In this document: one piece after another, positions 1-7,313 of the stretch | Numbering within the stretch: the first letter of the stretch is position 1 | Layout: every line of letters begins with the position of its first letter | From: Mucilaginibacter sp. | GTDB taxonomy: Bacteria > Bacteroidota > Bacteroidia > Sphingobacteriales > Sphingobacteriaceae | Direction of reading: 5' to 3' | Assembly: GCA_030445275.1 (NCBI GenBank) | Contig: JAUCSE010000047.1 | Location: 1-64,000, forward strand | DNA: 64,000 bases | Made by a program: the position numbers and the translations under genes | Notes under the pieces: generated by a model | What the model was told of the DNA's origin: nothing | The model's input: the letters and a program-made list of their open reading frames with translations, nothing else | The model's database searches: none

Positions 1-310
1 ATATGCATCACAGAGAAAACCAGGCCCAATTGTTTTACAAAAAGGCCTGGCTAAATTCTATAGCGTATATCAAGGGTGGTTGCTCTTTCAAAATTTGAAT
101 TAAAAAGATGTGTACACACGGTAGCCCTCGGGAGGGGTGCGGTGGATTTTTGGGTAATGGCAGGAGTGTGTTACATTACGAAGAGAACACACCCCCTCCA
201 CCCCTCTCAAGAGGGGAATCGCGCAAGCCTTCGCAGTCGCTCGGCTCCAACCGGGTGACTACGCGGGAAAGATGAACTTCCAGATTATGCCTGTATCATC
301 AGCTTCAGTT
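1..310. other. gene-free left edge with repeat remnants
   Basis: No convincing gene. Positions 20-53 can form a hairpin with CCAGGCC and GGCCTGG arms, possibly a terminator of a gene left of the window. Positions about 126-220 carry a GGGAGGGGTGCGGTGGATT-type stretch followed by a C-rich counterpart, and 237-263 a half copy of a GGCTCCAACCGGGTGACTACG hairpin. Both types recur in the window (21141-21240 and 3302-3330), so short ORFs here are probably repeat-derived. Confidence 0.5.
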
Positions 311-1660
311 TTACCTTATCGGATTAATCATTCTAAAAGTCACATTTCCTATTCGCCCATCAGAGCCGTCGAAACCGGATCGGCCATCCAGGCCATTTAA
401 GCCATTATTCCCATTCGGGTTTCCAGAGCCTCCGCTTCCACCTATGCCACCTTTGCCAGCCCTCCCCCCTGATCCACCTCTGCCCGCGATACTAATTGCT
501 TTAATCAGGTTTAGAAATGGCGTAACAGCGAGCGAATAATTAATGGTAATGTTTCCGCCATTGCCCCCTGCATCGCCGTCCTGCCCGTTTCCGCCATCCT
601 GGCCTTTTCCGCCATCTCCACCCGGGCCGGTTACTATATTAGTAGTAGTGGTAGTTGTTCCATCGCTATTGGTAGTAGTTACTATATCAGTAGAAACTAT
701 TCCGGCCGATCCCGGTGTACCCGCTAAACCATCCGCACCATTCATGCCGTCACTACCATATGCAGCTTTACTTGCAATAGCGAGCGAACCTCCATTTATA
801 TTAACCCAATAATTATACGTTTTATGCGTAGCATCATTTTTTACCTCAATTTTTAACAATTGAGCATTGATGATCGAATCGTGATAAATATCTGCCGTAA
901 CATCTAAATCATATCCTCTTCCGCCCGATTGTATATTGCACTGATAGTTTGCAACATAATCGAGTAAAACATTAAGCGTATCAGCTATAGCGGCGTTTTT
1001 AGTTAATAAAGCTATCAATTGTATTTTATCATTTTTAATTCTGGTTGGGTCTTTATCAATTTTTAAATCGTCTTTTGATTTCGAAATATGAACACCATCA
1101 AACAGGAAAATAAAATCTTTTAAATTCTTCTTAACCGGGGCCCATTTGTCAATAAACATTTTGTTATCAAAGTATTTTCGCACACCAAACTGAACGTGGT
1201 TGCCAGGCGCTTTCGAAAAATTCCCTGTGGTTAAAATATTTATGTTTGTTTCATAATTATAGGGTATTTTTTGACTGAATAACCAGTTTCCTTTACTGCT
1301 AAAAAATAAAAAGGTTTTTTTTGTGTACACATTAACTGTTAGTGAATCCCCTTTTTTATATTCTTTTCCGCTTCCTTTTATTTTAATTTTCCCATTTGAG
1401 TAATTGCCGCTATCTACTTCTATTTCATATTTCGACCAATTATCAACACCATTTAAAAAACCTTTGGTTTGTGATTTTTGCCCCTTATCAGATATAGCTA
1501 AAATACCTATGGGCACCGAATTACCTTTTATGCGTAATACAGCCGGATCATATTCAAGAAGATATCTTTGCATGCTTGCTTTTGCGTTATTAAGAGGCGA
1601 CTGAGCAATTGTTGGCAAACACCAAATTAAAGAGGCAAGAACTGTAATAAGGAATTTCAT
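311..1660 (-). CDS. secreted protein with collagen-like Gly-X-Y tail
   Basis: A 449-aa protein beginning with a clear signal peptide (about residues 1-20, ending in TIAQ), so probably exported. Residues 25-300 form a domain I do not recognise. The C-terminal third is rich in glycine: short Gly-X-Y blocks lie at about 302-320, 345-370 and 394-436. They are separated by a Thr-rich linker (322-344) and by a non-glycine stretch with beta character (371-392). The protein ends in a short non-repeat cap (437-449), not in a recognisable T9SS sorting domain. Bacterial collagen-like tails can form trimers or surface stalks; that role is inference. The gene stands alone on the minus strand, with repeat-rich DNA on both sides. 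The proline-rich ORF on the opposite strand is a shadow of the glycine codons. Confidence 0.8.
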   Translation of the reverse strand: MKFLITVLASLIWCLPTIAQSPLNNAKASMQRYLLEYDPAVLRIKGNSVPIGILAISDKGQKSQTKGFLNGVDNWSKYEIEVDSGNYSNGKIKIKGSGKEYKKGDSLTVNVYTKKTFLFFSSKGNWLFSQKIPYNYETNINILTTGNFSKAPGNHVQFGVRKYFDNKMFIDKWAPVKKNLKDFIFLFDGVHISKSKDDLKIDKDPTRIKNDKIQLIALLTKNAAIADTLNVLLDYVANYQCNIQSGGRGYDLDVTADIYHDSIINAQLLKIEVKNDATHKTYNYWVNINGGSLAIASKAAYGSDGMNGADGLAGTPGSAGIVSTDIVTTTNSDGTTTTTTNIVTGPGGDGGKGQDGGNGQDGDAGGNGGNITINYSLAVTPFLNLIKAISIAGRGGSGGRAGKGGIGGSGGSGNPNGNNGLNGLDGRSGFDGSDGRIGNVTFRMINPIR

Positions 1661-2203
1661 AGATATTGACAGGGCTAACTAACCTTCATTAAAACTAAGA
1701 TGAGTAGATGACGAAAAGGTTTAAGAGCCTGTTTAATTTTTATTCGATAATAATTTTATAGGGCTAAAGGCACAAATTTCAATTGACTAATGCTGACTTC
1801 GTTTCGCGATTCAGCCCGTAGGTGGTGTTTTCACCATAGGTGTTCAGAAGATTAGAATTTAGGCTAAAGCCACACTCTTAGCCACTATACCCGCCCCATA
1901 AATGGGACGGCAATGAATGAAAATTATTAAAAATGCCTTTTATTTATCATTGCCGCTGACTTTAGTCAACGGACTGCCAAGAATAACAGGTATAAGACTT
2001 TAGCCAAAACCAGGTTTTCAGCCCATGGTCGGTGTTATCACCGCACCACTGCGCAGCTTTATAAATGTTGGTGACAACACCAACATTGGCGAAGAAATCT
2101 TATGCAACTTGCCATGCGAACATTGCAAATCGTATAAGATTTCTCTCTTCGTTCGAAATGACATGGCTTTTTGGCGATATAAATATCTCCGCCGTGCAGC
2201 TCC
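1661..2203. repeat. gene-free composite of palindromic repeats
   Basis: No gene is supported. About 1790-1850 and 2018-2086 carry the CAGCCCATGGTCGGTGTTATCACC-type motif in variant forms; the piece TTATCACCGCACCACT at 2035-2050 recurs exactly at 5312-5327. Between them (about 1861-2007) is a nested inverted structure with GGCTAAAGCC near one end and CTTTAGCC near the other, and CGGCAATGA and TCATTGCCG inside. At 2091-2163 is a class I repeat (AAATCTTAT / GTATAAGATTT, ending TTCGAAATGACA) that has lost its left terminus. The small ORFs predicted here are repeat sequence. Confidence 0.6.
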
Positions 2204-2800
2204 TTAAAGTACTTTATAGGCCTGCCCGGTTTGTGCGCCCAAAACACTTTTAACATAGGCCTGTGCAACCCGGTGCATAGCTACCGGTACATGTCCCGGA
2301 AAGTATGGAAAATACTTTGGGGACTCCTCTACCACACCCGGGCCAATCGCATTGATGCGTACGCTATTCTCCAACTCAATCGCGGCTGCCTTAACAAATG
2401 AATCCAGGGCGCCGTTAATTGCGCTTACCGACGCTCCAAATGTGATAGGATCTTCGCTTAAGCTACCTGATGTCAGCGTAAAAGAGCCCTTTGGATTGAT
2501 GTAGTGCTGACCTATTAAAACCAGGTTGATCTGCCCCATCAGTTTGCTGTTAATACCCATCCTGAATTCTGAATCGGTCATATCTTTAAACGGACCAAAA
2601 TGTGCATCGCCGGTCGTGCTGATCAACGCGTCAAATTGGCCAACCTTTTCAAACAGATTTTTGATAGATCCGGTGTCGTTAATATCTACCTGGTGGTCAC
2701 CGCTTTTCAAACCCACCTTTATGATCTCGTGGCCTGTCTCCAGCGCTTTTACTACATGTTTTCCGATGGTGCCGGTGGCACCGATGATGATAATTTTCAT
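2204..2800 (-). CDS. short SDR-like NAD(P)-binding protein
   Basis: A 198-aa protein with a Rossmann N-terminus: GATGTIG at residues 7-13 is the dinucleotide-binding glycine motif. It matches the roughly 200-aa 'short chain dehydrogenase' group, shorter than the usual 250 aa of classical SDRs. The usual YxxxK catalytic pair is not evident: after TSGSLSEDP the helix reads GASVSAINGAL. It may therefore be an atypical reductase or a NAD(P)-binding regulator-like protein. It is transcribed divergently from an HxlR-type repressor gene across 110 bp, a common arrangement in which the regulator controls its redox neighbour. The substrate cannot be told from sequence. Confidence 0.82.
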   Translation of the reverse strand: MKIIIIGATGTIGKHVVKALETGHEIIKVGLKSGDHQVDINDTGSIKNLFEKVGQFDALISTTGDAHFGPFKDMTDSEFRMGINSKLMGQINLVLIGQHYINPKGSFTLTSGSLSEDPITFGASVSAINGALDSFVKAAAIELENSVRINAIGPGVVEESPKYFPYFPGHVPVAMHRVAQAYVKSVLGAQTGQAYKVL

Positions 2801-2816
2801 AGTTTATTTCCTTTTA

Positions 2817-2848
2817 TTTGACGAAGTTACCCCAATACTATACTTTTG
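2817..2848 (+). promoter_or_regulatory. promoter of the HxlR-family gene
   Basis: TTTG at 2817-2820, then 20 bases, then TACTTTTG at 2841-2848, an exact match to the Bacteroidota TAnnTTTG -7 box with normal -33 spacing. Transcription would begin near 2855, about 55 bases before the start codon. Confidence 0.65.
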
Positions 2849-2884
2849 TCAAGTAGTTACCTTTTTGTCAAGTAATGACAAAAA
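2844..2884. promoter_or_regulatory. probable HxlR operator
   Basis: TTTTGTCAAGTA occurs at 2844-2855 and again at 2863-2874. The second copy is the left half of a perfect inverted repeat: TTTTTGTCA (2862-2870), five bases, TGACAAAAA (2876-2884). The first copy overlaps the -7 box. This layout fits binding by a dimeric winged-helix repressor, most simply the HxlR protein encoded just downstream; that assignment is inference. Confidence 0.55.
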
Positions 2885-2910
2885 AGTATTAAATAAGCTA
2901 CTGGTGAAAT

Positions 2911-3270
2911 ATGGAAGAAAATAAAATTCAAAAATATCACAGTGCAGAAGACTGCCCTATTACTGCGACCATTGATGTGATTGGTGGCAAGTGGAAACCG
3001 CCGATCATCTGGCTGCTGCTAAGAGGCGCTATGCGTTTCGGTGAATTGCACAAAACCATTCCTGCCATGGCGTTGAAAGTCTTGTCGCGGACACTGAAAG
3101 AGCTGGAGGCAGACGGCATCATTAACCGCAAGGCCTATCCGGAAATACCCCCGCGTGTGGAATATTCGCTAAGTCAAAAGGGCGAATCCCTGCGCCAGAT
3201 CATGACGCTGATGTCTGAATGGAGTCGGGAGCATATCATGGCTGTAGTTGAGATCGATGAAAAAGATTAA
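2911..3270 (+). CDS. HxlR-family winged-helix transcriptional regulator
   Basis: A 119-aa protein with the HxlR signature: a cysteine near the N-terminus (C15, in DCPITAT), the GGKWKPPIIWLLL helix (residues 25-37), the MRFGELHKTIPAMALKVLSR recognition region (41-60) and the wing with PPRVEYSLS (80-88). Many family members, such as HypR and YodB, sense electrophiles or oxidants through this single N-terminal cysteine. The gene is divergent from the SDR-like gene, and the intergenic region carries an inverted repeat overlapping its own promoter, so autoregulation plus control of the reductase is likely. Confidence 0.9.
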   Translation: MEENKIQKYHSAEDCPITATIDVIGGKWKPPIIWLLLRGAMRFGELHKTIPAMALKVLSRTLKELEADGIINRKAYPEIPPRVEYSLSQKGESLRQIMTLMSEWSREHIMAVVEIDEKD

Positions 3271-3301
3271 ATAGGCCATCGTAAGTTTGATCGACCTCTG
3301 T

Positions 3302-3330
3302 CGTCACCCGGCTCCAGCCGGGTGATTACG
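3302..3330. repeat. short CACCCGGC hairpin downstream of the HxlR gene
   Basis: CACCCGGC (3305-3312), a 4-base loop and GCCGGGTG (3317-3324), flanked by CGT and TTACG. There is no T tract, so it is more likely one of the dispersed palindromes than a terminator. A half copy is at 237-263. Confidence 0.5.
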
Positions 3331-3434
3331 GAGACATTATAAAAGTAAAATAGCATGTTCCGGTGAGCCGTGGAAGCAAAATATATGAGCCGTGGAGGCA
3401 ACTATTGGGTGTTTTGAAGTATGATCTTTGTATC

Positions 3435-4406
3435 ATGAAAAACAATGGAAAAATTCAGTTGGGTCAAAACGGCCCGTTCGTGTCTAAACTTGGTTTAGGC
3501 TGTATGCGTATGTCTTCTATCTGGGGTGGTACTAAACCTGACGAAACAGAAAGTATTGCTACGATTCACGAAGCCTTAGATAGTGGTATTAATTTTTTGA
3601 ACACCGGCGACTTTTACGGTGCTGGTCATAATGAAATGCTGGTAGGCAAAGCCATTAAAGGAAGGCGCGATGATGCTTTCGTCAGCGTAAAATTCGGTGC
3701 CATCTTTCACAACGGTCAGTGGCTGGGATTGGATCTACGCCCCATCGCCATCAAGAATTTCATAAACTACTCTCTGACCCGTTTGGGTATAGAAACTATT
3801 GACCTCTACCAGCCCTGTAGAATGGATAACAGTGTGCCGGTGGAAGACATCATCGGAACGGTAGCCGACCTGATTAAAGAAGGTAAAGTGCGTAATATAG
3901 GCGTATCGGAAATTACAGCTGACCAACTTCGTAAAGCAAACGGCATTTACCCCATAAGCGCGCTGGAGATCGGTTATTCGCTGGCCGACCGCCAAATAGA
4001 AAGCGAACTGCTGCCAACAGCAAAGGAATTAGGCATTGGCATAGTGGCCTTCGCCAATACCGCTGAAAACCTGTTGACCGGTGAAATGAAAGCTCCGCTT
4101 GCCGAAGATGATTACCGTAAGCATTTCTCTCGTTTTCAAGGTGAAAACTTAATTCATAACCTGGAAAAAGTAGAAATTTTAAAGCAATTGGCCAGTAATA
4201 AAGGTTATACGCCAACACAAGTAGCGATTGCCTGGGTTAAGGAGCAAGGCGATCAAATTATGCCTTTAGTAAGCATGAGCCGCAGGTCGCGCTTGCCCGA
4301 AAATATGGCAGCGATGGATATTGTATTCACGCCAGACGAAATGAATACCTTAAACACTACTTTTGCAATAGGCGCTATACTCGGCGGCACTTATTTACAA
4401 CGTTAA
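3435..4406 (+). CDS. aldo/keto reductase
   Basis: A protein of about 323 aa from the ATG at 3435 (MKNNGKIQLGQ). A longer reading from 3363 adds 24 residues unlike family N-termini, so 3435 is preferred. Family features are KLGLGCMRMS near the N-terminus, the NTGDFYGAGHNE segment with the active-site Asp and Tyr, the strand ending SVKFG with the Lys, and a C-terminal cofactor-binding stretch with SMSRRSRLPEN. It is expected to be a cytosolic NADPH-dependent carbonyl reductase. Oddity: where most AKRs read DLYxxHR (catalytic His), this one reads DLYQPCRMD, with Cys in place of His. The AraC gene begins directly after its stop codon, so the two form one unit. Confidence 0.9.
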   Translation: MKNNGKIQLGQNGPFVSKLGLGCMRMSSIWGGTKPDETESIATIHEALDSGINFLNTGDFYGAGHNEMLVGKAIKGRRDDAFVSVKFGAIFHNGQWLGLDLRPIAIKNFINYSLTRLGIETIDLYQPCRMDNSVPVEDIIGTVADLIKEGKVRNIGVSEITADQLRKANGIYPISALEIGYSLADRQIESELLPTAKELGIGIVAFANTAENLLTGEMKAPLAEDDYRKHFSRFQGENLIHNLEKVEILKQLASNKGYTPTQVAIAWVKEQGDQIMPLVSMSRRSRLPENMAAMDIVFTPDEMNTLNTTFAIGAILGGTYLQR

Positions 4407-5258
4407 ATGACCAATCCAGTAGAAATTCTCCCCGGCATGATCTTCTATGCTTACCTCTCTGCTGAGCGGAAAGAGAAAGTATGTTTTTGGAACCACCATG
4501 CCTTAGTATTACAGGTTTCAGGAAAATTCACCCTGGAAACCTCCGTGCAAAACATTTCGATGACCAGAGGAGAAATGCTGCTGATTGGCAAAAACCAGCT
4601 GGGAACGCTCACTAAAACACCGCTGTCCGGAGAGAACTATGAAACTATCGTCATATCCCTGCAGGAGGACCTGCTGCGCAAGATCGTGTTAGAAGAAAAG
4701 CTCGAAGCAGACCGAAAATATACCGGTCCGCCAAATATCTTAATTCCATCCAACGAATTTCTGCAGGGGTATTTTCAATCTATTGTTCCGTATGCCCGAA
4801 GCTCGGGAGCAACCATGACAGACGAGATGGGCATCCTGAAAGTGAAGGAAGGAGTTAAATTACTACTACTTGCCTTACCGGGGCTCCGCAACTTTTTATT
4901 TGACTTTTCAGAACCTTATAAGATCAACCTGGAAAAGTTCATGCTCAGCAACTTTCATTTCAACGTCCCTGTCGAAAAATTTGCACAGTTAACTGGTCGC
5001 AGCCTGGCAGGTTTCAAACGCGATTTCTCAAAAACCTTCGGTTCGCCACCGCGTTACTGGCTGCAGGACAAGCGGTTGAACGAAGCAAAGCACCTTATCG
5101 AAACCAAGCACCAAAAACCCTCAGCCATCTACCTTGAGCTGGGCTTTGAAAGCCTATCGCACTTTTCGCATTCCTTCAGGAAAAAGTTCGGCAAGGCACC
5201 TACTGAGGTGACGCATATCTTTTCTCACAGCGATCATTACGGTAACGGGAAAATTTAA
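4407..5258 (+). CDS. AraC-family transcriptional regulator
   Basis: A 283-aa protein with an N-terminal cupin-like sensing domain (about 10-130) and a C-terminal AraC/XylS double helix-turn-helix (about 190-275: FAQLTGRSLAGFKRDFSKTF, then the PRYWLQDKRLNEAKHLIE and LGFESLSHFSHSFRKKFG signatures). Its ATG follows the aldo/keto reductase stop codon with no gap, so translational coupling is likely. It probably controls this reductase locus; the effector is unknown. Confidence 0.9.
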   Translation: MTNPVEILPGMIFYAYLSAERKEKVCFWNHHALVLQVSGKFTLETSVQNISMTRGEMLLIGKNQLGTLTKTPLSGENYETIVISLQEDLLRKIVLEEKLEADRKYTGPPNILIPSNEFLQGYFQSIVPYARSSGATMTDEMGILKVKEGVKLLLLALPGLRNFLFDFSEPYKINLEKFMLSNFHFNVPVEKFAQLTGRSLAGFKRDFSKTFGSPPRYWLQDKRLNEAKHLIETKHQKPSAIYLELGFESLSHFSHSFRKKFGKAPTEVTHIFSHSDHYGNGKI

Positions 5259-5290
5259 TAATATTCAGCCGGAAGCAGAATTGAGTCAAT

Positions 5291-5345
5291 CAATTCAGCC
5301 TGTGGCCGGTATTATCACCGCACCACTAAAGCAACTGTTTAAAAA
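5291..5345. repeat. partial dispersed repeat (CAGCC-TTATCACCGCACC type)
   Basis: ATTCAGCCTGTGGCCGGT followed by TTATCACCGCACCACT (5312-5327). The latter 16 bases are identical to 2035-2050. The 195-bp gap between the AraC and serine hydrolase genes holds nothing else recognisable. Confidence 0.45.
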
Positions 5346-5453
5346 CGAACTACCGGTGTTCGGTTTCATCACAAGGTTTTTTAATTCATTGGTCACACTA
5401 TATTGGTTATTAATTCATTATAATTATGGCATAGATTTTTACTGCCATAAGGA

Positions 5454-6950
5454 ATGAAGAAACCATTATTACTATTATTTATCCTGTTTACTTACACGAG
5501 CAACCTGGTAAATGCTCAAAATATCGACTCAACGGTACGGCATGCTGCAAGCGCTTTTATGGCAAGCGGACCACGGGTTGGGCTCTCTCTTGGAATCATT
5601 AAAAATGGCCAGGTTTATCGATACCATTTCGGCAGTACGCAAAAAGATATAAATGCTATCCCTACTGATCAAACCATTTACGAAATAGGATCAGTTACCA
5701 AAACATTTTTCAGCTTGTTGCTGGCGCAGGCTGTAATTGAAAAAAGGGTTAGTTTAAGCGATGATATCCGGAAATATCTTAAAGGGAACTATCCAAACCT
5801 GCAGTATAATGGCAAACCTATCCAGCTGGTGCATTTAGCTAATTTAACCTCGGGGCTGCCGGATAACCTTCCTGAAAAATTGCCGGCTTTTAAAAACATG
5901 AGCCCTGATTCGCAAACTTTTGAGCGTAAAAAATTCCATGACAACTTTACGCGAACTCAATTTTTAACGGAGCTTCATACCGTAAAGCTGACTAAAGAAC
6001 CCGGATTAAACTCGGCACATTCAAACACTGCAGCCCAACTATTAGGGTTTTTACTCGAAAATATTTATGGCACAAGCTACGATGCCTTGCTTATAAAATA
6101 TATAACAGGCCCCTTAAAAATGGGAAACACTTTTTTTACCGCACCGACAACTAAACAAGCACTCTGCGCCCAGGGCTACGACGAAAAAGGCGTATTGATG
6201 CCTGAAATTCCGAAAGACGCGGGAAGTGCGGGCGGACTAAAATCATCATTGGCAGATATGATGGTGTATATGAAGTATCAGCTCGGGGAGAAAAATACGG
6301 TGGTAACCATGAGCCATAAACCCACCTGGGGCAACCCCGAAACTTGGGCGGTTGGTTTAGTTTGGCAAACCAAAACACATTTTGACGGTAAAAGGGATAT
6401 ATGGGAAATGGGAGGCACAGGTGGACAATCCTGTTTAACTGATCTGTACCCCGAAAGAAACTTCGGCATTGTAATACTTACCAATGAGAGCGACGGAAAG
6501 GGAGAGGCCCAGGACAGGCTATCTGATATGGCCGAAACCATTTATAATGAGCTTTATTTTACCGCATCGCAACGTTCAAAAGAAGGCTTTGGGTTTTCTG
6601 CCGCTGCAAATACCCTGCTTGATACTTTAAATAAATATGGGTTTGAAAATGCGGTTAAAGTAGCAGATGATTTAAAGAAACAGGATCATTCGTTTAAATT
6701 GTTAGAGGGTGAAATGAATTCATTGGGTTATAAATTGCTAAACAAGAGCCAAAAAGAAAAGGCGCTGGAGCTATTTAAATTAAATGTAAATCTTTACTCT
6801 GCAAGTTCAAACACCTATGATAGCCTGGCCGAAACCTATGAAAATATGGGAAACAAGGTTTTGGCTATTAAAAACTATAAACGAGTGCTTGAACTTAACC
6901 CCCAAAGTAGCAATGCTGTTGAGCATTTAAAGAAATTAGAAAAAGAATAA
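5454..6950 (+). CDS. secreted serine hydrolase (beta-lactamase family) with TPR tail
   Basis: A 498-aa protein: signal peptide about 1-21 (ending VNAQ), a class C beta-lactamase/DD-peptidase-like domain (about 25-370) and a C-terminal region with tetratricopeptide-like helices (about 412-490, e.g. YDSLAETYENMGNKVLAIKNYKRVLELNP). The nucleophile motif SVTK is present (S80, K83). Two other family motifs are altered: the usual YSN reads HSN (189-191), and the usual HTGG-type box reads GGTGG (319-323). It may therefore be a periplasmic esterase or peptidase rather than a true beta-lactamase. It is a single gene, with palindromic repeats downstream. Confidence 0.85.
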   Translation: MKKPLLLLFILFTYTSNLVNAQNIDSTVRHAASAFMASGPRVGLSLGIIKNGQVYRYHFGSTQKDINAIPTDQTIYEIGSVTKTFFSLLLAQAVIEKRVSLSDDIRKYLKGNYPNLQYNGKPIQLVHLANLTSGLPDNLPEKLPAFKNMSPDSQTFERKKFHDNFTRTQFLTELHTVKLTKEPGLNSAHSNTAAQLLGFLLENIYGTSYDALLIKYITGPLKMGNTFFTAPTTKQALCAQGYDEKGVLMPEIPKDAGSAGGLKSSLADMMVYMKYQLGEKNTVVTMSHKPTWGNPETWAVGLVWQTKTHFDGKRDIWEMGGTGGQSCLTDLYPERNFGIVILTNESDGKGEAQDRLSDMAETIYNELYFTASQRSKEGFGFSAAANTLLDTLNKYGFENAVKVADDLKKQDHSFKLLEGEMNSLGYKLLNKSQKEKALELFKLNVNLYSASSNTYDSLAETYENMGNKVLAIKNYKRVLELNPQSSNAVEHLKKLEKE

Positions 6951-6963
6951 TTAATTGCTCATT

Positions 6964-7076
6964 CAGCCCATGGTAGGTGTTTGGAAGATTATTAATTTAA
7001 GAATAGCGAGAGGCGCAATTATGCCTGAATTAACAATCTTCCTAACACCTGTGATGATAACACCGACCATGGGCTA
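6964..7076. repeat. nested inverted repeat AGCCCATGG...CCATGGGCT
   Basis: The outer arms are AGCCCATGGT and ACCATGGGCT. An inner pair is GGTGTTTGGAAGATT / AATCTTCCTAACACC. The element sits right after the serine hydrolase stop codon, and the inner pair recurs in the element at 16837-17014. Confidence 0.65.
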
Positions 7077-7128
7077 AAAAAATTGGAATGGTTTTTATTT
7101 GGGCGATTTCAACCAAGTGTTCCTAAAT

Positions 7129-7260
7129 GTCATTTCGACGAACAGCGAAGGCTAAAGTGTTGGGGTGAGGAGAAACTGTCTCTTGAGCGATAGCGAAAAA
7201 TCTTATACTCCATACCTATCGTATAAGATTTCTCCTCGTTCCTCGTTCGATTTCTATGAT
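7129..7260. repeat. class I palindromic repeat (TGTCATTTCGA type)
   Basis: Starts TGTCATTTCGACGAACAGCG. The centre has AAATCTTATAC facing GTATAAGATTTCTCC, and the right side ends in a degenerate TCGATTTCTATGA. It lies between the convergent serine hydrolase and flippase genes. Together with the preceding element it fills the 363-bp gap. Confidence 0.6.
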
Positions 7261-7313
7261 TTGTTGATATAAGGCTTTTTCAGTCCCTAGCCAGAATTCA
7301 CATTATAAACATT

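Noticed and set aside
76..258. 60-aa ORF at the left edge
   Set aside because: Composed of dispersed repeat sequence (GGGAGGGGTGCGG type) with no protein-like composition.
543..812. Proline-rich 89-aa ORF
   Set aside because: Antisense shadow of the glycine-rich tail of the collagen-like protein.
2025..2268. Three overlapping 60-69-aa ORFs on both strands
   Set aside because: They lie in palindromic repeats and the end of the SDR-like gene; symmetry creates frames on both strands.
2844..2884. Terminator between the SDR-like and HxlR genes
   Set aside because: The genes are divergent and the inverted repeat overlaps a promoter, so an operator is the better reading.
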